Assembly: GCF_026891975.1 (NCBI RefSeq)
Contig: NZ_JAPTGB010000018.1
Coordinates: 1 to 48,108, forward strand
DNA length: 48,108 bases
Reading direction: 5' to 3'
DNA from: Methanocorpusculum petauri
GTDB taxonomy: Archaea; Halobacteriota; Methanomicrobia; Methanomicrobiales; Methanocorpusculaceae
The notes beneath the pieces are model-generated. The model worked only from the letters and a program-made list of their open reading frames with translations, searched no databases and was not told the DNA's origin. Shown in pieces: positions 8,193-17,508 of this stretch (its first letter is position 1; each line of letters opens with the position of its first letter). Position numbers and translations under genes: made by a program.

Positions 8193-9416
8193 ATGACAGC
8201 ATCCAAAATTCTTCTTCTCATCATTGATGGCGTGGGTGACCGTCCGTGTGATTGTCTCGGCGGCAAAACCCCGCTGCAGGCAGCACATATGCCGAACCTT
8301 GACGAACTCGCAAAGACCGGCATCTGCGGCATCATGGACCCTGTCGCTCCCGGAATCCGTGCGGGTTCGGACACCTCCCACTTAAGCCTTCTCGGCTACC
8401 CGCCGCAGCAGTACTACACCGGTCGCGGCCCGCTGGAAGCCGCAGGCTGCGGCATTCAGATGGAACCCGGCATGATCGGATTCCGCGCAAACTATGCAAC
8501 CCTCGACGACGCAGGCAACGTGATTGACCGGCGTGCCGGCAGAATCTCCGACACCACCGAGATATCCGCCGCCATCCGTGACGGTATTGACCTCAGCAAA
8601 TACGGTGTCAGCATTCAGTTCGAGCCGGGAACCGGCCACCGTGCCGCCCTCGCCCTGAAAGGCAAAGGCCTCTCCGCCGCAGTCTCCAGTAATGACCCCA
8701 AAGAAACCGGCATCCCGCCCAAGACCATTCACCCCGAAGGAAAGGAAACTCCCGAAGCAAAATTCACTGCTGAAGTTTGCAACGAGTTCTGTCGTCAGGC
8801 AGCAGAAATTCTCAAAAATCACCCGGTCAACCTTGCCCGAAAAGCTGCGGGACAGAACCCGGCCAACATCGTCCTTATCCGGGGAAGCGGTGCCATGGGC
8901 GTCTACGAACCGTTCGGGGAACGCCACGGACTCTCAGGCAGTGTCGTTGCCGCAGCCGCCCTCATTGCAGGCATCGGCAGCTCCGTCGGTCTTCGCCGCG
9001 TTCCGGTAAACCCGGACACCCCGCTTGCGGAACAGGTTGCCCTGGTCAGACAAGAGTTTGCAACGCAGGACTTCGTTCTCTTCAACATCAAAAACGCCGA
9101 TGAATACGGCCACGACGGAAAAGCAATGGAGAAAAAGGAGTTTCTGGAACAGATCGACAAAGAACTCCGTCCCCTCATGGAAATGCCGGACCTCATGATC
9201 GCCGTCTGCGGTGACCACTCGACCCCGTGCACTATCAAAGAGCACAGCGCAGATCCCGTGCCCCTGATCATTCGCGGCGACGGAGCGCGGATTGACCACG
9301 TTTCCTCCTATGATGAGATCTCCTGTGCGGCAGGTGCACTCTGCCGGATTCGCGGCGGCGACCTGATGCCGATCCTTCTGGACCTCATCGACAAAACCCA
9401 TAAGTACGGCGCATAA
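8193..9416 (+). CDS. apgM: 2,3-bisphosphoglycerate-independent phosphoglycerate mutase (archaeal type)
   Basis: 407 aa from the ATG at 8193; the frame is open back into the tRNA, which cannot be coding. It opens with KILLLIIDGVGDRPC, carrying the first metal-binding Asp, and has AGSDTSHLSLLGYPP with the candidate catalytic Ser, plus metal-site motifs NADEYGHDGK and CGDHSTPC. These define archaeal ApgM in the alkaline-phosphatase superfamily. It interconverts 3- and 2-phosphoglycerate in the cytoplasm, mainly for gluconeogenesis in a methanogen. It starts 66 bases after the initiator tRNA on the same strand. Confidence 0.93.
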   Translation: MTASKILLLIIDGVGDRPCDCLGGKTPLQAAHMPNLDELAKTGICGIMDPVAPGIRAGSDTSHLSLLGYPPQQYYTGRGPLEAAGCGIQMEPGMIGFRANYATLDDAGNVIDRRAGRISDTTEISAAIRDGIDLSKYGVSIQFEPGTGHRAALALKGKGLSAAVSSNDPKETGIPPKTIHPEGKETPEAKFTAEVCNEFCRQAAEILKNHPVNLARKAAGQNPANIVLIRGSGAMGVYEPFGERHGLSGSVVAAAALIAGIGSSVGLRRVPVNPDTPLAEQVALVRQEFATQDFVLFNIKNADEYGHDGKAMEKKEFLEQIDKELRPLMEMPDLMIAVCGDHSTPCTIKEHSADPVPLIIRGDGARIDHVSSYDEISCAAGALCRIRGGDLMPILLDLIDKTHKYGA

Positions 9417-9444
9417 CGATTATTACATATAGACAGGGTGGAGA

Positions 9445-10470
9445 ATGGCAGAGGAAAAAAAACGGGTTATCATCGCAGAACCCATTCCTGATAACGTCCT
9501 GATTGAAGCGGAGGAGGCATTTCCTGACTTGGACGAGGAGGAACATGCGGCAGCTTCCCCGCTCCCCGAAACAACGGAGGAACTGCCGGAAACCGAACCT
9601 CCGCAGAGTGAAGAATCCTCCGCCGTTGCCGCTATTGCAACCGCTGAACTTTTTAAGAAATGCATTCTGCCGGACAGAACCGAACTGCAGGAACGCATTC
9701 TCAAAACCAAAAACGACATTCTGGTGGGTGACCACTGCGACATAGGCTATGGTCTCTACGGCAACGACGTTGTCGTCTGCGAATTCTGCAAACTGACCGG
9801 CGATGTCGTTGCCGAGGGTGATCTCCGTATCGACAACTTCTGTGAGATCAACGGCACCGTCATCTGCAACGGTGACGCCTACCTGGGAGAAGGCGTTAAA
9901 GTGCACGGCAAACTGACCGTCGGCGGCAACCTTGACATCGGCGACAACGTCACCATTGAAAAAGAGTTCAAAGCCTTAGGTGACATCAGCATCAGAAACC
10001 CGATGCCCGTCATCCTCTACCTCCTCCTCTATGTCATGACCATGCTCCACCTCGACAACGAAGCGGAGGTGGAAAAAACGGTGAATGCCATCATCTCGGA
10101 GGCCAATTCCGAGCCGCTTGTTCTGCCGCCCCGCACCACGATGGACCTCCGCTACTTCTCCGTCTCAACCCCGATGACCGTCGGTGTAAACTGCCGTCTG
10201 CACGGAAACATCAAGGCAAAATCCGTTGCCCTGAAAAATGATGTTACCCTCTTCGGCGGGATCCATGCATCCCGCCGTGTCAGGATTGGCGAACGCACTG
10301 CAGTGCATGGCGACGTGATCGGGCAGAATATCAGAATCGAACGCGGCGCAGACATTCTTGGCGATGTTGCGGGCGACAAAGTCTGGCTGCATGAGGATGC
10401 GCTGGTGAGCGGCATCATCCGTTCGCCGGGTGGTCTGACCATCGGACGGTTTGAGGAGAAAAAGGAATGA
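9445..10470 (+). CDS. polymer-forming (bactofilin-like) beta-helix protein
   Basis: 341 aa. The first ~70 residues are acidic and probably disordered. Two blocks of short repeated beta-strand rungs follow (about 90-190 and 235-335) with phrases such as CKLTGDVVAEGDLRIDNF and VTLFGGIHASRRVRIGER. They are separated by a hydrophobic segment (about 188-202) and a helical linker. Regular rungs of this type occur in bactofilins and related polymer-forming proteins, which assemble into filaments or scaffolds. The single hydrophobic stretch could tether it to the membrane. GGGTGGAG precedes the ATG. The stop overlaps the next start (ATGA, 10467-10470). Confidence 0.72.
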   Translation: MAEEKKRVIIAEPIPDNVLIEAEEAFPDLDEEEHAAASPLPETTEELPETEPPQSEESSAVAAIATAELFKKCILPDRTELQERILKTKNDILVGDHCDIGYGLYGNDVVVCEFCKLTGDVVAEGDLRIDNFCEINGTVICNGDAYLGEGVKVHGKLTVGGNLDIGDNVTIEKEFKALGDISIRNPMPVILYLLLYVMTMLHLDNEAEVEKTVNAIISEANSEPLVLPPRTTMDLRYFSVSTPMTVGVNCRLHGNIKAKSVALKNDVTLFGGIHASRRVRIGERTAVHGDVIGQNIRIERGADILGDVAGDKVWLHEDALVSGIIRSPGGLTIGRFEEKKE

Positions 10471-11306
10471 AATCGGTTGCAGAAATGCTGGAACTGGATA
10501 CCGTCCGGTTCCTTGAACCCGACTATGCATCGCTCGTGAACAGTGGCGAGCCCGGCGTTCTGATCTGCGAAGCTGAACCTACGCCCGGCGGTGCCCGGAT
10601 GCTGATTGATGAAGAGGAAAATCCGGTACTGTTCGCAGTTCATGCGGGTGACGAGTGGGTGGGAACCTCATGGAACTTCCGCAGTCCGACGGAGCAGGAG
10701 TTTTCCCTCTTTACGGCGGCGGACGGCGATCTGTATCAGGAACCGCGTGCCGCAATTGATGATGCCGTGCGGGCCTATTTTGCAGAAATTCTTCGCGAAG
10801 AGATTGCCCCCGCCCGTGAAGACCTGCCGCCCGACAGAATTGAAAAAGTCCGCGATCTCCTGCACGAGGTGTGGGGAACATCTGCGCCCGGTCTCTGCCT
10901 TGATGCCTGTGCCGGTTCCGGCATCGGTTCCATGATCATCCGCGAGATGGGAGGCCGCCCGATCGCGTACGATAACGATCCGTCACTGCTTGCACTGGGT
11001 CTTGCCTCCGGCCGCCTTGCGCCGGAGGACACCCTCTGTATCGACGGAACGGTGGCGTCTGCATATCTGCCGGATGCGGAGCGCGGCATGGGAATCATGT
11101 TCGGTCAGATGTATGTGTACACACAGGATATCTGGCGGCCCATTGTCGAGGAGCTTGCGGGCATCACCGCCGAGACGCTCATTACAGTTGCAACCGAGGA
11201 AGAGGCACACTGGGTGCGTGAATGGGCAAAGGGCGTTGATCGCGATCTTGAAATATGGGAAAATGAGCGCGATCCAATTTATGACCGCTGGGTCTGTTTC
11301 GGGTAA
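10467..11306 (+). CDS. class I methyltransferase-fold protein of unknown substrate
   Basis: 279 aa. Residues 1-110 form an unrecognised acidic N-terminal domain. From about 143 there is a Rossmann methyltransferase core with SAM motif I LCLDACAGSGIGSM, an acidic motif II (YDND) and a later CIDGTVASAYLPD, equivalent to the motif III/IV region. There is no NPPY, so nucleic-acid base methylation is not indicated. It overlaps the polymer-forming gene by 4 bases, so the two products are made together and may act together; what is methylated cannot be told. Confidence 0.65.
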   Translation: MKSVAEMLELDTVRFLEPDYASLVNSGEPGVLICEAEPTPGGARMLIDEEENPVLFAVHAGDEWVGTSWNFRSPTEQEFSLFTAADGDLYQEPRAAIDDAVRAYFAEILREEIAPAREDLPPDRIEKVRDLLHEVWGTSAPGLCLDACAGSGIGSMIIREMGGRPIAYDNDPSLLALGLASGRLAPEDTLCIDGTVASAYLPDAERGMGIMFGQMYVYTQDIWRPIVEELAGITAETLITVATEEEAHWVREWAKGVDRDLEIWENERDPIYDRWVCFG

Positions 11307-11307
11307 A

Positions 11308-11356
11308 TTTTTTCATCACACAATGTATGTTTAAGATTTTTTCAAAAAAAAAAAAA
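11308..11356. terminator. bidirectional T-run terminator
   Basis: Between the convergent genes ending at 11306 (plus) and 11375 (minus) lie T6 runs at 11308-11313 and 11337-11342 on the plus strand and a 13-base A run at 11344-11356, read as T13 from the minus strand. Oligo-T tracts are the standard intrinsic archaeal termination signal, so both transcripts can end here. Confidence 0.65.
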
Positions 11357-11374
11357 TATATTTTCAGAGTATAT

Positions 11375-13039
11375 TTACTTCTCAGCATCGGTACGTTCTT
11401 CTGCAACCGCCTCGGCCATCGTTGAAATTTCCTTCTCGGAAAGTTTTGCAAGCACCTCGTGCGTCGGACCGATATCGATGATCCTCCCGCCGCGAATGAA
11501 CATACAGCGGTCGCAGACATCGCGGACAAACTCCATATCGTGCGACACAATGATGAACGTCTCATCCATCTCCTCACGGGCGTGAATGATCGAATGCTTC
11601 ACATCCACCTTCGTGATCGGATCCATTGTTCCGGTCGGTTCATCCAATAGAATAATCCGCGGCTCGCGAATCAGAACCTGTGCCAGCGCAACCCGGTGTT
11701 TCTCGCCCGCAGACAGACTGGACGGATAGCGGTTCAGTACATCCTTTGCCTTCTTCTCGGTAAACCCTGCCATCCGCAGCGTAATCAGCGCCTTCCTGAC
11801 CGCAAGCTCCTTCGGGAACTCAAGGCCTATGGCGTCGGTCAGATTATCAATAATTGTCCGGTGCGGGTAGAGATCATACTCCTGATGCAGCAGGCCGATG
11901 TACTGTTTGGCACGGCCGCGGAACTGATATCCGGGCTTCGTCATATCGATCCACTCATCACCAATCCGCACATCCAGCTTTCCCGCCGTTGGCTCGTAGA
12001 GACCTGCAATCATCTTCGACAGTGTCGTTTTCCCGCCACCCGAAACCCCGATGACACCGAAAATCTCCCGCTCGTTGATCTCAAACGTAATATTGTCCAC
12101 CGCTTTGATGACGCCCCGGTCCACCGCGATAAACTTCTTGTACAGTTTATCGGCACGCACAATCGGATTGCCGATCTCCTGATCGCTGTACTCCAGATCA
12201 TCTGCGCAGTCCTTCATGAACTCCGCAACAATTTCGGCAGGATCGCCGACCTTCACGATCATCCCGTCATCCAGAAGCACCGCCCGATCGCAGACATCCT
12301 CCAGTACCTGCGAAAAGTGCGAAGTTATCACCATGCCCATATTCGTACTCTTCGCTGCCTGATTCAGAAGACCGTGCACAATTGTTGCAGTCTTGGGATC
12401 GAGTGTGCCGGTCGGCTCATCGGCACAGAGAAACAGCGGTTCGCGTGCCAGCTGGCGGGCAAGAACAACACGCTGCTTTTCACCGCCGGAGAGATCGCGT
12501 GCCACATGCATCATCCGGTGCGTCAGCCGCACCTCATCGATCAGGTCTGCTGCACGGTTGATTGCCTTCTCCGCCGGATAGTCAATATCATCCAGCGCCC
12601 GCAGAACATTCTCAATCACACGATCATCACCGTAGAGGGCAAACGTCCGCTGAAACATCAGCGATGTTCTTGCCATGATCTTTGTCTTGAGAACAGCGCT
12701 CTCCGGCGCCCAGAAATCCACGTCCTGCGCCTCCAGAACCACACCACAGGCAGGGCACTTCTGGCCCGCACTACTGCGGAACTCAATTCTGCCGCAGACA
12801 GGACAGCGGGAAATATGATAGATGATCCTTCCTGCGGTGGGAGGATGTTCAATTCCCCGCAACAGATGAATCAGAACGGTTTTTCCGCAGCCGGATCTGC
12901 CGATCACACCGACAATCTCCCCTTCGGCTATTTCCAGATTGATATTGTTGAGAATCCTGACCTGTTCACCCGCCGGATTGTCTGCATCTGCAGGAAAATC
13001 GATACAGAGATTTTCAATGGTGATAAATGGCGTCGTCAT
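11375..13039 (-). CDS. atwA: methyl-coenzyme M reductase component A2 (ATP-dependent activation factor)
   Basis: 554 aa from the ATG at 13039, with an in-frame GTG two codons earlier. It has two ABC ATPase domains and no membrane segments. Domain 1: Walker A GRSGCGKT (47-54), signature LSGGEKQR, Walker [11 protein letters not shown]. Domain 2: [26 protein letters not shown]. Domain 1 carries an insert with two Cys-x2-Cys pairs (79/82 and 95/98), a zinc- or Fe-S-like knuckle typical of AtwA. The protein helps reduce the nickel of coenzyme F430 to activate methyl-coenzyme M reductase, the last step of methanogenesis. This is the clearest single sign that the organism is a methanogen. It is monocistronic and convergent with the preceding gene. 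Confidence 0.9.
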   Translation of the reverse strand: MTTPFITIENLCIDFPADADNPAGEQVRILNNINLEIAEGEIVGVIGRSGCGKTVLIHLLRGIEHPPTAGRIIYHISRCPVCGRIEFRSSAGQKCPACGVVLEAQDVDFWAPESAVLKTKIMARTSLMFQRTFALYGDDRVIENVLRALDDIDYPAEKAINRAADLIDEVRLTHRMMHVARDLSGGEKQRVVLARQLAREPLFLCADEPTGTLDPKTATIVHGLLNQAAKSTNMGMVITSHFSQVLEDVCDRAVLLDDGMIVKVGDPAEIVAEFMKDCADDLEYSDQEIGNPIVRADKLYKKFIAVDRGVIKAVDNITFEINEREIFGVIGVSGGGKTTLSKMIAGLYEPTAGKLDVRIGDEWIDMTKPGYQFRGRAKQYIGLLHQEYDLYPHRTIIDNLTDAIGLEFPKELAVRKALITLRMAGFTEKKAKDVLNRYPSSLSAGEKHRVALAQVLIREPRIILLDEPTGTMDPITKVDVKHSIIHAREEMDETFIIVSHDMEFVRDVCDRCMFIRGGRIIDIGPTHEVLAKLSEKEISTMAEAVAEERTDAEK

Positions 13040-13212
13040 TTGCACTATACCTCAAATACCCGGCAGGCTCATTTCATCTGCCGGAAAATGCTATCATAGT
13101 ATTTATCAGGGAATATTATATACTTTGGCGCATATGAGTAAATTCATACAGATATCTGCAAACAGGCAAAAGCACTTTTAAGCGGCAGAGAAAAAAATAC
13201 AGAAGATATACC

Positions 13213-13575
13213 ATGCCGGAAAATCCAAACGAATGTCCGAAAGGCAGATACGGTCGCCCGCGGGTACGGCGGTGCATCGATCTTGACGGAGCCTCCGGCT
13301 GCTATGCACCGGTCTGTCCCCATCGACAGGAGAATATGGAATCTGTTGTCGTGTTTCCAGAGGAGATCGCGGTCCTGAAACTTGTGGATCTGGATGACCT
13401 CTCGCAGGAGGAGGCAGCAGGAGTTCTCGGTGTCTCCCGTAAAACGGCGTGGCGGGACCTGCATGAAGCGCGGAGAAAGATTGCTGATGCGCTCGTGAAC
13501 GGAAAAGCCATCCGCGTCTCCTGCTGCCCTCATGAAAACAGATGCAGCAGTGTTTCACCGGACATGGAAAAATAA
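13213..13575 (+). CDS. DUF134 (UPF0251) DNA-binding protein
   Basis: 120 aa. It begins with a Cys/Arg-rich part (RYGRPRVRRCIDLDG) and continues with a sigma-70 region 4-like helix-turn-helix (SQEEAAGVLGVSRKTAWRDL, then EARRKIADALVNGKAIRV), which is the DUF134 signature. Cys-rich ends (CYAPVCPH, CCPHENRC) could hold a metal or Fe-S cluster. Members are predicted transcription regulators with unknown targets. It lies 115 bp before the purL start on the same strand and is divergent from atwA. Confidence 0.82.
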   Translation: MPENPNECPKGRYGRPRVRRCIDLDGASGCYAPVCPHRQENMESVVVFPEEIAVLKLVDLDDLSQEEAAGVLGVSRKTAWRDLHEARRKIADALVNGKAIRVSCCPHENRCSSVSPDMEK

Positions 13576-13646
13576 TTTTTTTGTCTCCCGCTTTTTTCCT
13601 CATGAGTGTCTCTTCCAGTACAGCAAACTAAAAAACCCATTCCTCC

Positions 13647-13657
13647 TATATACTATA
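13647..13657 (+). promoter_or_regulatory. TATA box for purL
   Basis: TATATACTATA is centred about 39 bases before the purL ATG at 13691, predicting a leader of roughly 12-15 bases that contains AAGGA as a possible ribosome-binding site. This gives purL its own promoter separate from the DUF134 gene. Confidence 0.5.
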
Positions 13658-13690
13658 CAGCTAACCGGGCTGACAGGTAAGGATTTTACA

Positions 13691-16600
13691 ATGGTTTTCA
13701 GAGTATTTGTTGAGAAGAAACCCGCTCTTGCAAATGAATCGCACGCGCTCCTCCGTGAGCTTTCCACTCTTCCGGGGGTGCAGGGGATCACCTCACTCCG
13801 AATCATCAACCGCTACGATGTTGACAACATCGACGCACCCCTCTTTGCGTACGCAAAACGTACCGTGTTCTCCGAGCCGCAGCTTGACATCGTCGCAGAC
13901 ACTCTGACCCTTGCCAACGATGAACGGATGTTTGCCGTTGAATATCTGCCGGGCCAGTTTGACCAGCGTGCTGACAGCGCTGCCCAGTGTATTCAGCTTA
14001 TCTCGCAAAAAGAGCGTCCCATTGTCCGTACCGCCCGTGTGTATGTTCTCGGCGGCAGCATCTCCGATGCGGTGCTTGACACGGTCAAAAAATATGTCAT
14101 CAACCCGATCGAAAGCCGCGAGGCCGATCTTGCAATGCCAACGACCCTGGTGATGAACTGTGTTGTTCCCGCAAAAGTGGCGGTGCTGGACGGATTCCGC
14201 CGTCTGGATACTGCGGGCCTTGCCGACTTCGCCGCACAGTACGGTCTTGCCATGGACTCCGCCGACCTTGCCTTCTGCCAGAAATACTTCATCAGCGAGA
14301 ACCGCGACCCGACCATCACCGAGATTCGGATGATCGACACCTACTGGTCGGATCACTGCCGCCACACGACATTCCTTACCACCATCGACAGCGTGAAGAC
14401 GGAAAGTCCTCTTCTGCAGGAAGCATTTGATGAGTACCTCAAAATCCGTAAAATGATCGGCAGAACCAAACCCGTCAACCTGATGGACATAGGAACGATT
14501 GCCGTCAGATATTTGCGGACGCAGGGCAAGCTTGACAAGCTTGACGAGTCCGAGGAGGTCAACGCCTGCACCGTAAAGATCACCGTCTCCGTTGACGGAA
14601 ACGATGAGGACTGGCTGCTGCTGTTCAAAAACGAAACTCACAACCATCCGACCGAGATCGAGCCCTTCGGAGGCGCCGCAACCTGCATCGGCGGCGCAAT
14701 CCGTGACCCGCTTTCCGGCAGGGCATATGTGTATGCCGCGATGCGGCTGACCGGTGCCGGAAACCCGCTTGCACCGATCAGCGAAACACTGCCCGGTAAA
14801 CTCCCGCAGAAAAAGATTGTCACGACCGCCGCCGCAGGTTACAGTTCCTACGGCAATCAGATCGGGCTTGCAACCGGCATGGTGGACGAACTCTACCATC
14901 CCGGCTACATCGCAAAGCGGATGGAGGTAGGTGCCGTCATCGGTGCGGCACCCGCGAAAAATGTACGCCGCGAAGTTCCTATCGCCGGGGATGTGGTGAT
15001 TCTCCTTGGAGGCAGAACCGGCCGTGACGGCTGCGGCGGGGCGACGGGTTCCTCCAAGTCCCACACCGCCGCATCCCTTGAGTCCTGCGGTGCCGAGGTG
15101 CAGAAAGGGAACGCTCCCGAAGAGCGGAAAATCCAGCGGCTGTTCCGCAATCACGACGCCGCAGTTTTGATCAAGCGCTGCAATGACTTCGGTGCGGGCG
15201 GCGTCTCGGTCGCCATCGGAGAACTTGCCGACGGGGTTTTGATCAACCTCAACGCAGTGCCCAAAAAATATGACGGCCTGGACGGTACCGAGCTTGCGAT
15301 CAGCGAGTCGCAGGAACGTATGGCCGTAGTAGTTGCTGCCGCTGATGCGCAGAGTTTCATCTCACTTGCCCATGCGGAAAATCTCGAAGCGACCATCGTC
15401 GCCGAGGTAACCGCTGAGCCGCGTCTGGTGATGATCTGGAACGGAGATAAAATCGTTGACATCTCCCGTGAGTTCCTCGCTTCAAACGGTGTGGAAAAGC
15501 ACATCGAGGTGGAGATGGCAGTCCCGCAGCCGTTCACCCGCGAAGCCTCCGGAGATTTCGCGGAAAATTACCGGCGTCTTGCAGACGATCTGAATGTTTG
15601 TTCCAAGCGTGGACTTTCCGAGCGGTTCGACTCGACGATTGGTGCGGGTGCGGTGCTGATGCCGTTCGGCGGAAAATATCAGCAGACGCCGGTACAGGCA
15701 ATGGTCACCAAGATTTCGGTAGAGAAGGGCGATACCGATGACTGTTCCCTGATGGCATGGGGCTGCAACCCGCAGATTCTGGAGAAGAGTCCCTACCATG
15801 GTGCGTATCTTGCCGTGGTTGAAAGTGTTGCCAAACTGGTTGCGACTGGTGCAACATTTTCGGATGTGTACCTCTCCTTCCAGGAGTACTTTGAAAAACT
15901 CGGATCCGATGCGCAGCGCTGGGGCAAACCCGCCGCCGCACTTCTTGGTGCACTCAAAGCCCAGATGGGTCTTGGTATAGGAGCTATCGGCGGGAAAGAT
16001 TCGATGAGCGGATCGTTTGAACAGCTCAACGTGCCGCCGACGCTGATCTCGTTTGCGGTGACCACCGAGAAGATCCGCCACATCATCTCAAACGAGTTCA
16101 AAGGCCCAAACCACCGTGTGGTTCTTCTCTCTCCCGTGTATGAAGGGGAACTTCCGACAACCGGCTCACTGATTTCAGTTTTCTCGCAGGTGACAAAACT
16201 GATGCGCGAGGGACGGGTGCTCTCCTGCTGGACACCGGCCTATGGAGGTGTTGCGGAAGGTATTCTGAAGATGGGACTCGGCAATGGAATCGGCTTTTCC
16301 TATGAGGCGGGTATCCAGACAGACGATCTCTTCGGCTACCGGTACGGATCGTTCATCCTCGAACTTGCCGACGAGACGGATACAGGTGTTCTGCTCGGCA
16401 GAACAACTGCGGTGCCTGAGCTTCGTTCCGGCTCCGTGTCCGTTTCGCTTGACGAACTTCAGAATATCTATGAAGCAAAACTTGAGCCGGTGTTTGCCTG
16501 CAACATTTCCCAGGGCGAAGGAACGATCGAGAAGATCTCCTATTCCGAGCGGAACACGGCAAAGCCCCGCGTCCGGGTTGCCAGCCCCCGCGTTCTCATT

Positions 16601-17380
16601 CCGGTTTTCCCCGGAACGAACTGCGAGTACGACAGTGCCAAAGCGGTTGCCCGTGCTGGTGCGGTTCCTGAGATCATCATCATCAACAACATGACCGCAC
16701 AGGATACTGCCGAGTCCGTAAACCGTGTGGCTGACGCCATCCGCCGGTCACATGCCATCTTCATTCCCGGAGGATTCTCCGGCGGTGACGAGCCGGACGG
16801 GTCGGGCAAGTTCATCACTGCGTTCTTCCGCAACGCGAAAATCAAGGACGCAGTGCATGATCTTCTGAAGAACCGCGACGGCCTGATGTGCGGCATCTGC
16901 AACGGGTTCCAGGCGCTGATTAAGCTGGGTCTTGTGCCGTACGGTGAGATCGTGGATGTGGATGAACACTCCCCGACCCTGACCTTTAACACCATCGGCC
17001 GCCACCAGTCGCGGATTGTGCGGACTCGCATCGCCTCCGTGAAGTCTCCGTGGTTTGCATGCGTGAACGTGGATGATGTGGTTGCGGTTCCGATCTCGCA
17101 CGGCGAAGGCAGATTCCTTGCAGATGAAGAAACTCTTCGGAATCTGATCGCGAACGGCCAGGTAGCAACCCAGTATGTCGATCTCGCGGACCAGCCTACC
17201 TCTGATATTCACTTCAACCCGAACAACTCGGTGATGGCGATTGAAGCAATTACCTCACCGGACGGCAGAGTGCTTGGCAAGATGGGACATTCCGAGCGTG
17301 TGGGAGAGGGACTGTACAAAAACGTTGAGGATCAGTTTTATCTGCAGCTCTTTGAGTCGCTGGTAAAATACTACCAGTAA
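13691..17380 (+). CDS. purL: phosphoribosylformylglycinamidine synthase, large fused PurL-PurQ form
   Basis: 1229 aa from the ATG at 13691; the frame extends upstream to 13532 only across the end of the DUF134 gene. A PurS-like N-terminus (RVFVEKKPALANESHALLRE) leads to two AIR-synthase-like halves with YWSDHCRHTTF, NETHNHPTEIEPFGGAAT, GRTGRDGCGGATGSS and GGKDSMSG. A glutaminase domain follows from about residue 967 (PVFPGTNCEYD, nucleophile Cys1070 in GICNGFQAL, catalytic His in SHGEGRF). It makes FGAM from FGAR, glutamine and ATP, the fourth step of purine synthesis. Archaea usually have separate PurS, PurL and PurQ. This one-chain form resembles the ~1240-aa enzymes of Clostridia and streptococci, which suggests lateral transfer. 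Confidence 0.93.
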   Translation: MVFRVFVEKKPALANESHALLRELSTLPGVQGITSLRIINRYDVDNIDAPLFAYAKRTVFSEPQLDIVADTLTLANDERMFAVEYLPGQFDQRADSAAQCIQLISQKERPIVRTARVYVLGGSISDAVLDTVKKYVINPIESREADLAMPTTLVMNCVVPAKVAVLDGFRRLDTAGLADFAAQYGLAMDSADLAFCQKYFISENRDPTITEIRMIDTYWSDHCRHTTFLTTIDSVKTESPLLQEAFDEYLKIRKMIGRTKPVNLMDIGTIAVRYLRTQGKLDKLDESEEVNACTVKITVSVDGNDEDWLLLFKNETHNHPTEIEPFGGAATCIGGAIRDPLSGRAYVYAAMRLTGAGNPLAPISETLPGKLPQKKIVTTAAAGYSSYGNQIGLATGMVDELYHPGYIAKRMEVGAVIGAAPAKNVRREVPIAGDVVILLGGRTGRDGCGGATGSSKSHTAASLESCGAEVQKGNAPEERKIQRLFRNHDAAVLIKRCNDFGAGGVSVAIGELADGVLINLNAVPKKYDGLDGTELAISESQERMAVVVAAADAQSFISLAHAENLEATIVAEVTAEPRLVMIWNGDKIVDISREFLASNGVEKHIEVEMAVPQPFTREASGDFAENYRRLADDLNVCSKRGLSERFDSTIGAGAVLMPFGGKYQQTPVQAMVTKISVEKGDTDDCSLMAWGCNPQILEKSPYHGAYLAVVESVAKLVATGATFSDVYLSFQEYFEKLGSDAQRWGKPAAALLGALKAQMGLGIGAIGGKDSMSGSFEQLNVPPTLISFAVTTEKIRHIISNEFKGPNHRVVLLSPVYEGELPTTGSLISVFSQVTKLMREGRVLSCWTPAYGGVAEGILKMGLGNGIGFSYEAGIQTDDLFGYRYGSFILELADETDTGVLLGRTTAVPELRSGSVSVSLDELQNIYEAKLEPVFACNISQGEGTIEKISYSERNTAKPRVRVASPRVLIPVFPGTNCEYDSAKAVARAGAVPEIIIINNMTAQDTAESVNRVADAIRRSHAIFIPGGFSGGDEPDGSGKFITAFFRNAKIKDAVHDLLKNRDGLMCGICNGFQALIKLGLVPYGEIVDVDEHSPTLTFNTIGRHQSRIVRTRIASVKSPWFACVNVDDVVAVPISHGEGRFLADEETLRNLIANGQVATQYVDLADQPTSDIHFNPNNSVMAIEAITSPDGRVLGKMGHSERVGEGLYKNVEDQFYLQLFESLVKYYQ

Positions 17381-17398
17381 TCTCTCTGTCTCGGAACC

Positions 17399-17405
17399 TT
17401 TTTTT
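17399..17405 (+). terminator. T7 run after purL
   Basis: A T7 tract 19 bases after the purL stop, followed by pyrimidine-rich sequence, is the likely termination signal for purL. Confidence 0.5.
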
Positions 17406-17508
17406 CCTCCTTTCTTTGATGATGTCTCTCTTGTCTCACTATATTGTCTATATGTAATTATTATGAGGAATAACACGAGAATAGCTATATACTGAGATGT
17501 AATATTCT

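Noticed and set aside
11696-13099. 467-codon frame antisense to atwA
   Set aside because: It mirrors the two ABC domains, has His/Cys-rich low-quality sequence, and would run over the atwA promoter.
13793-15154. 453-codon frame antisense to purL
   Set aside because: The sense strand encodes highly conserved FGAM synthase motifs throughout; the antisense product matches nothing and has no ribosome-binding site.
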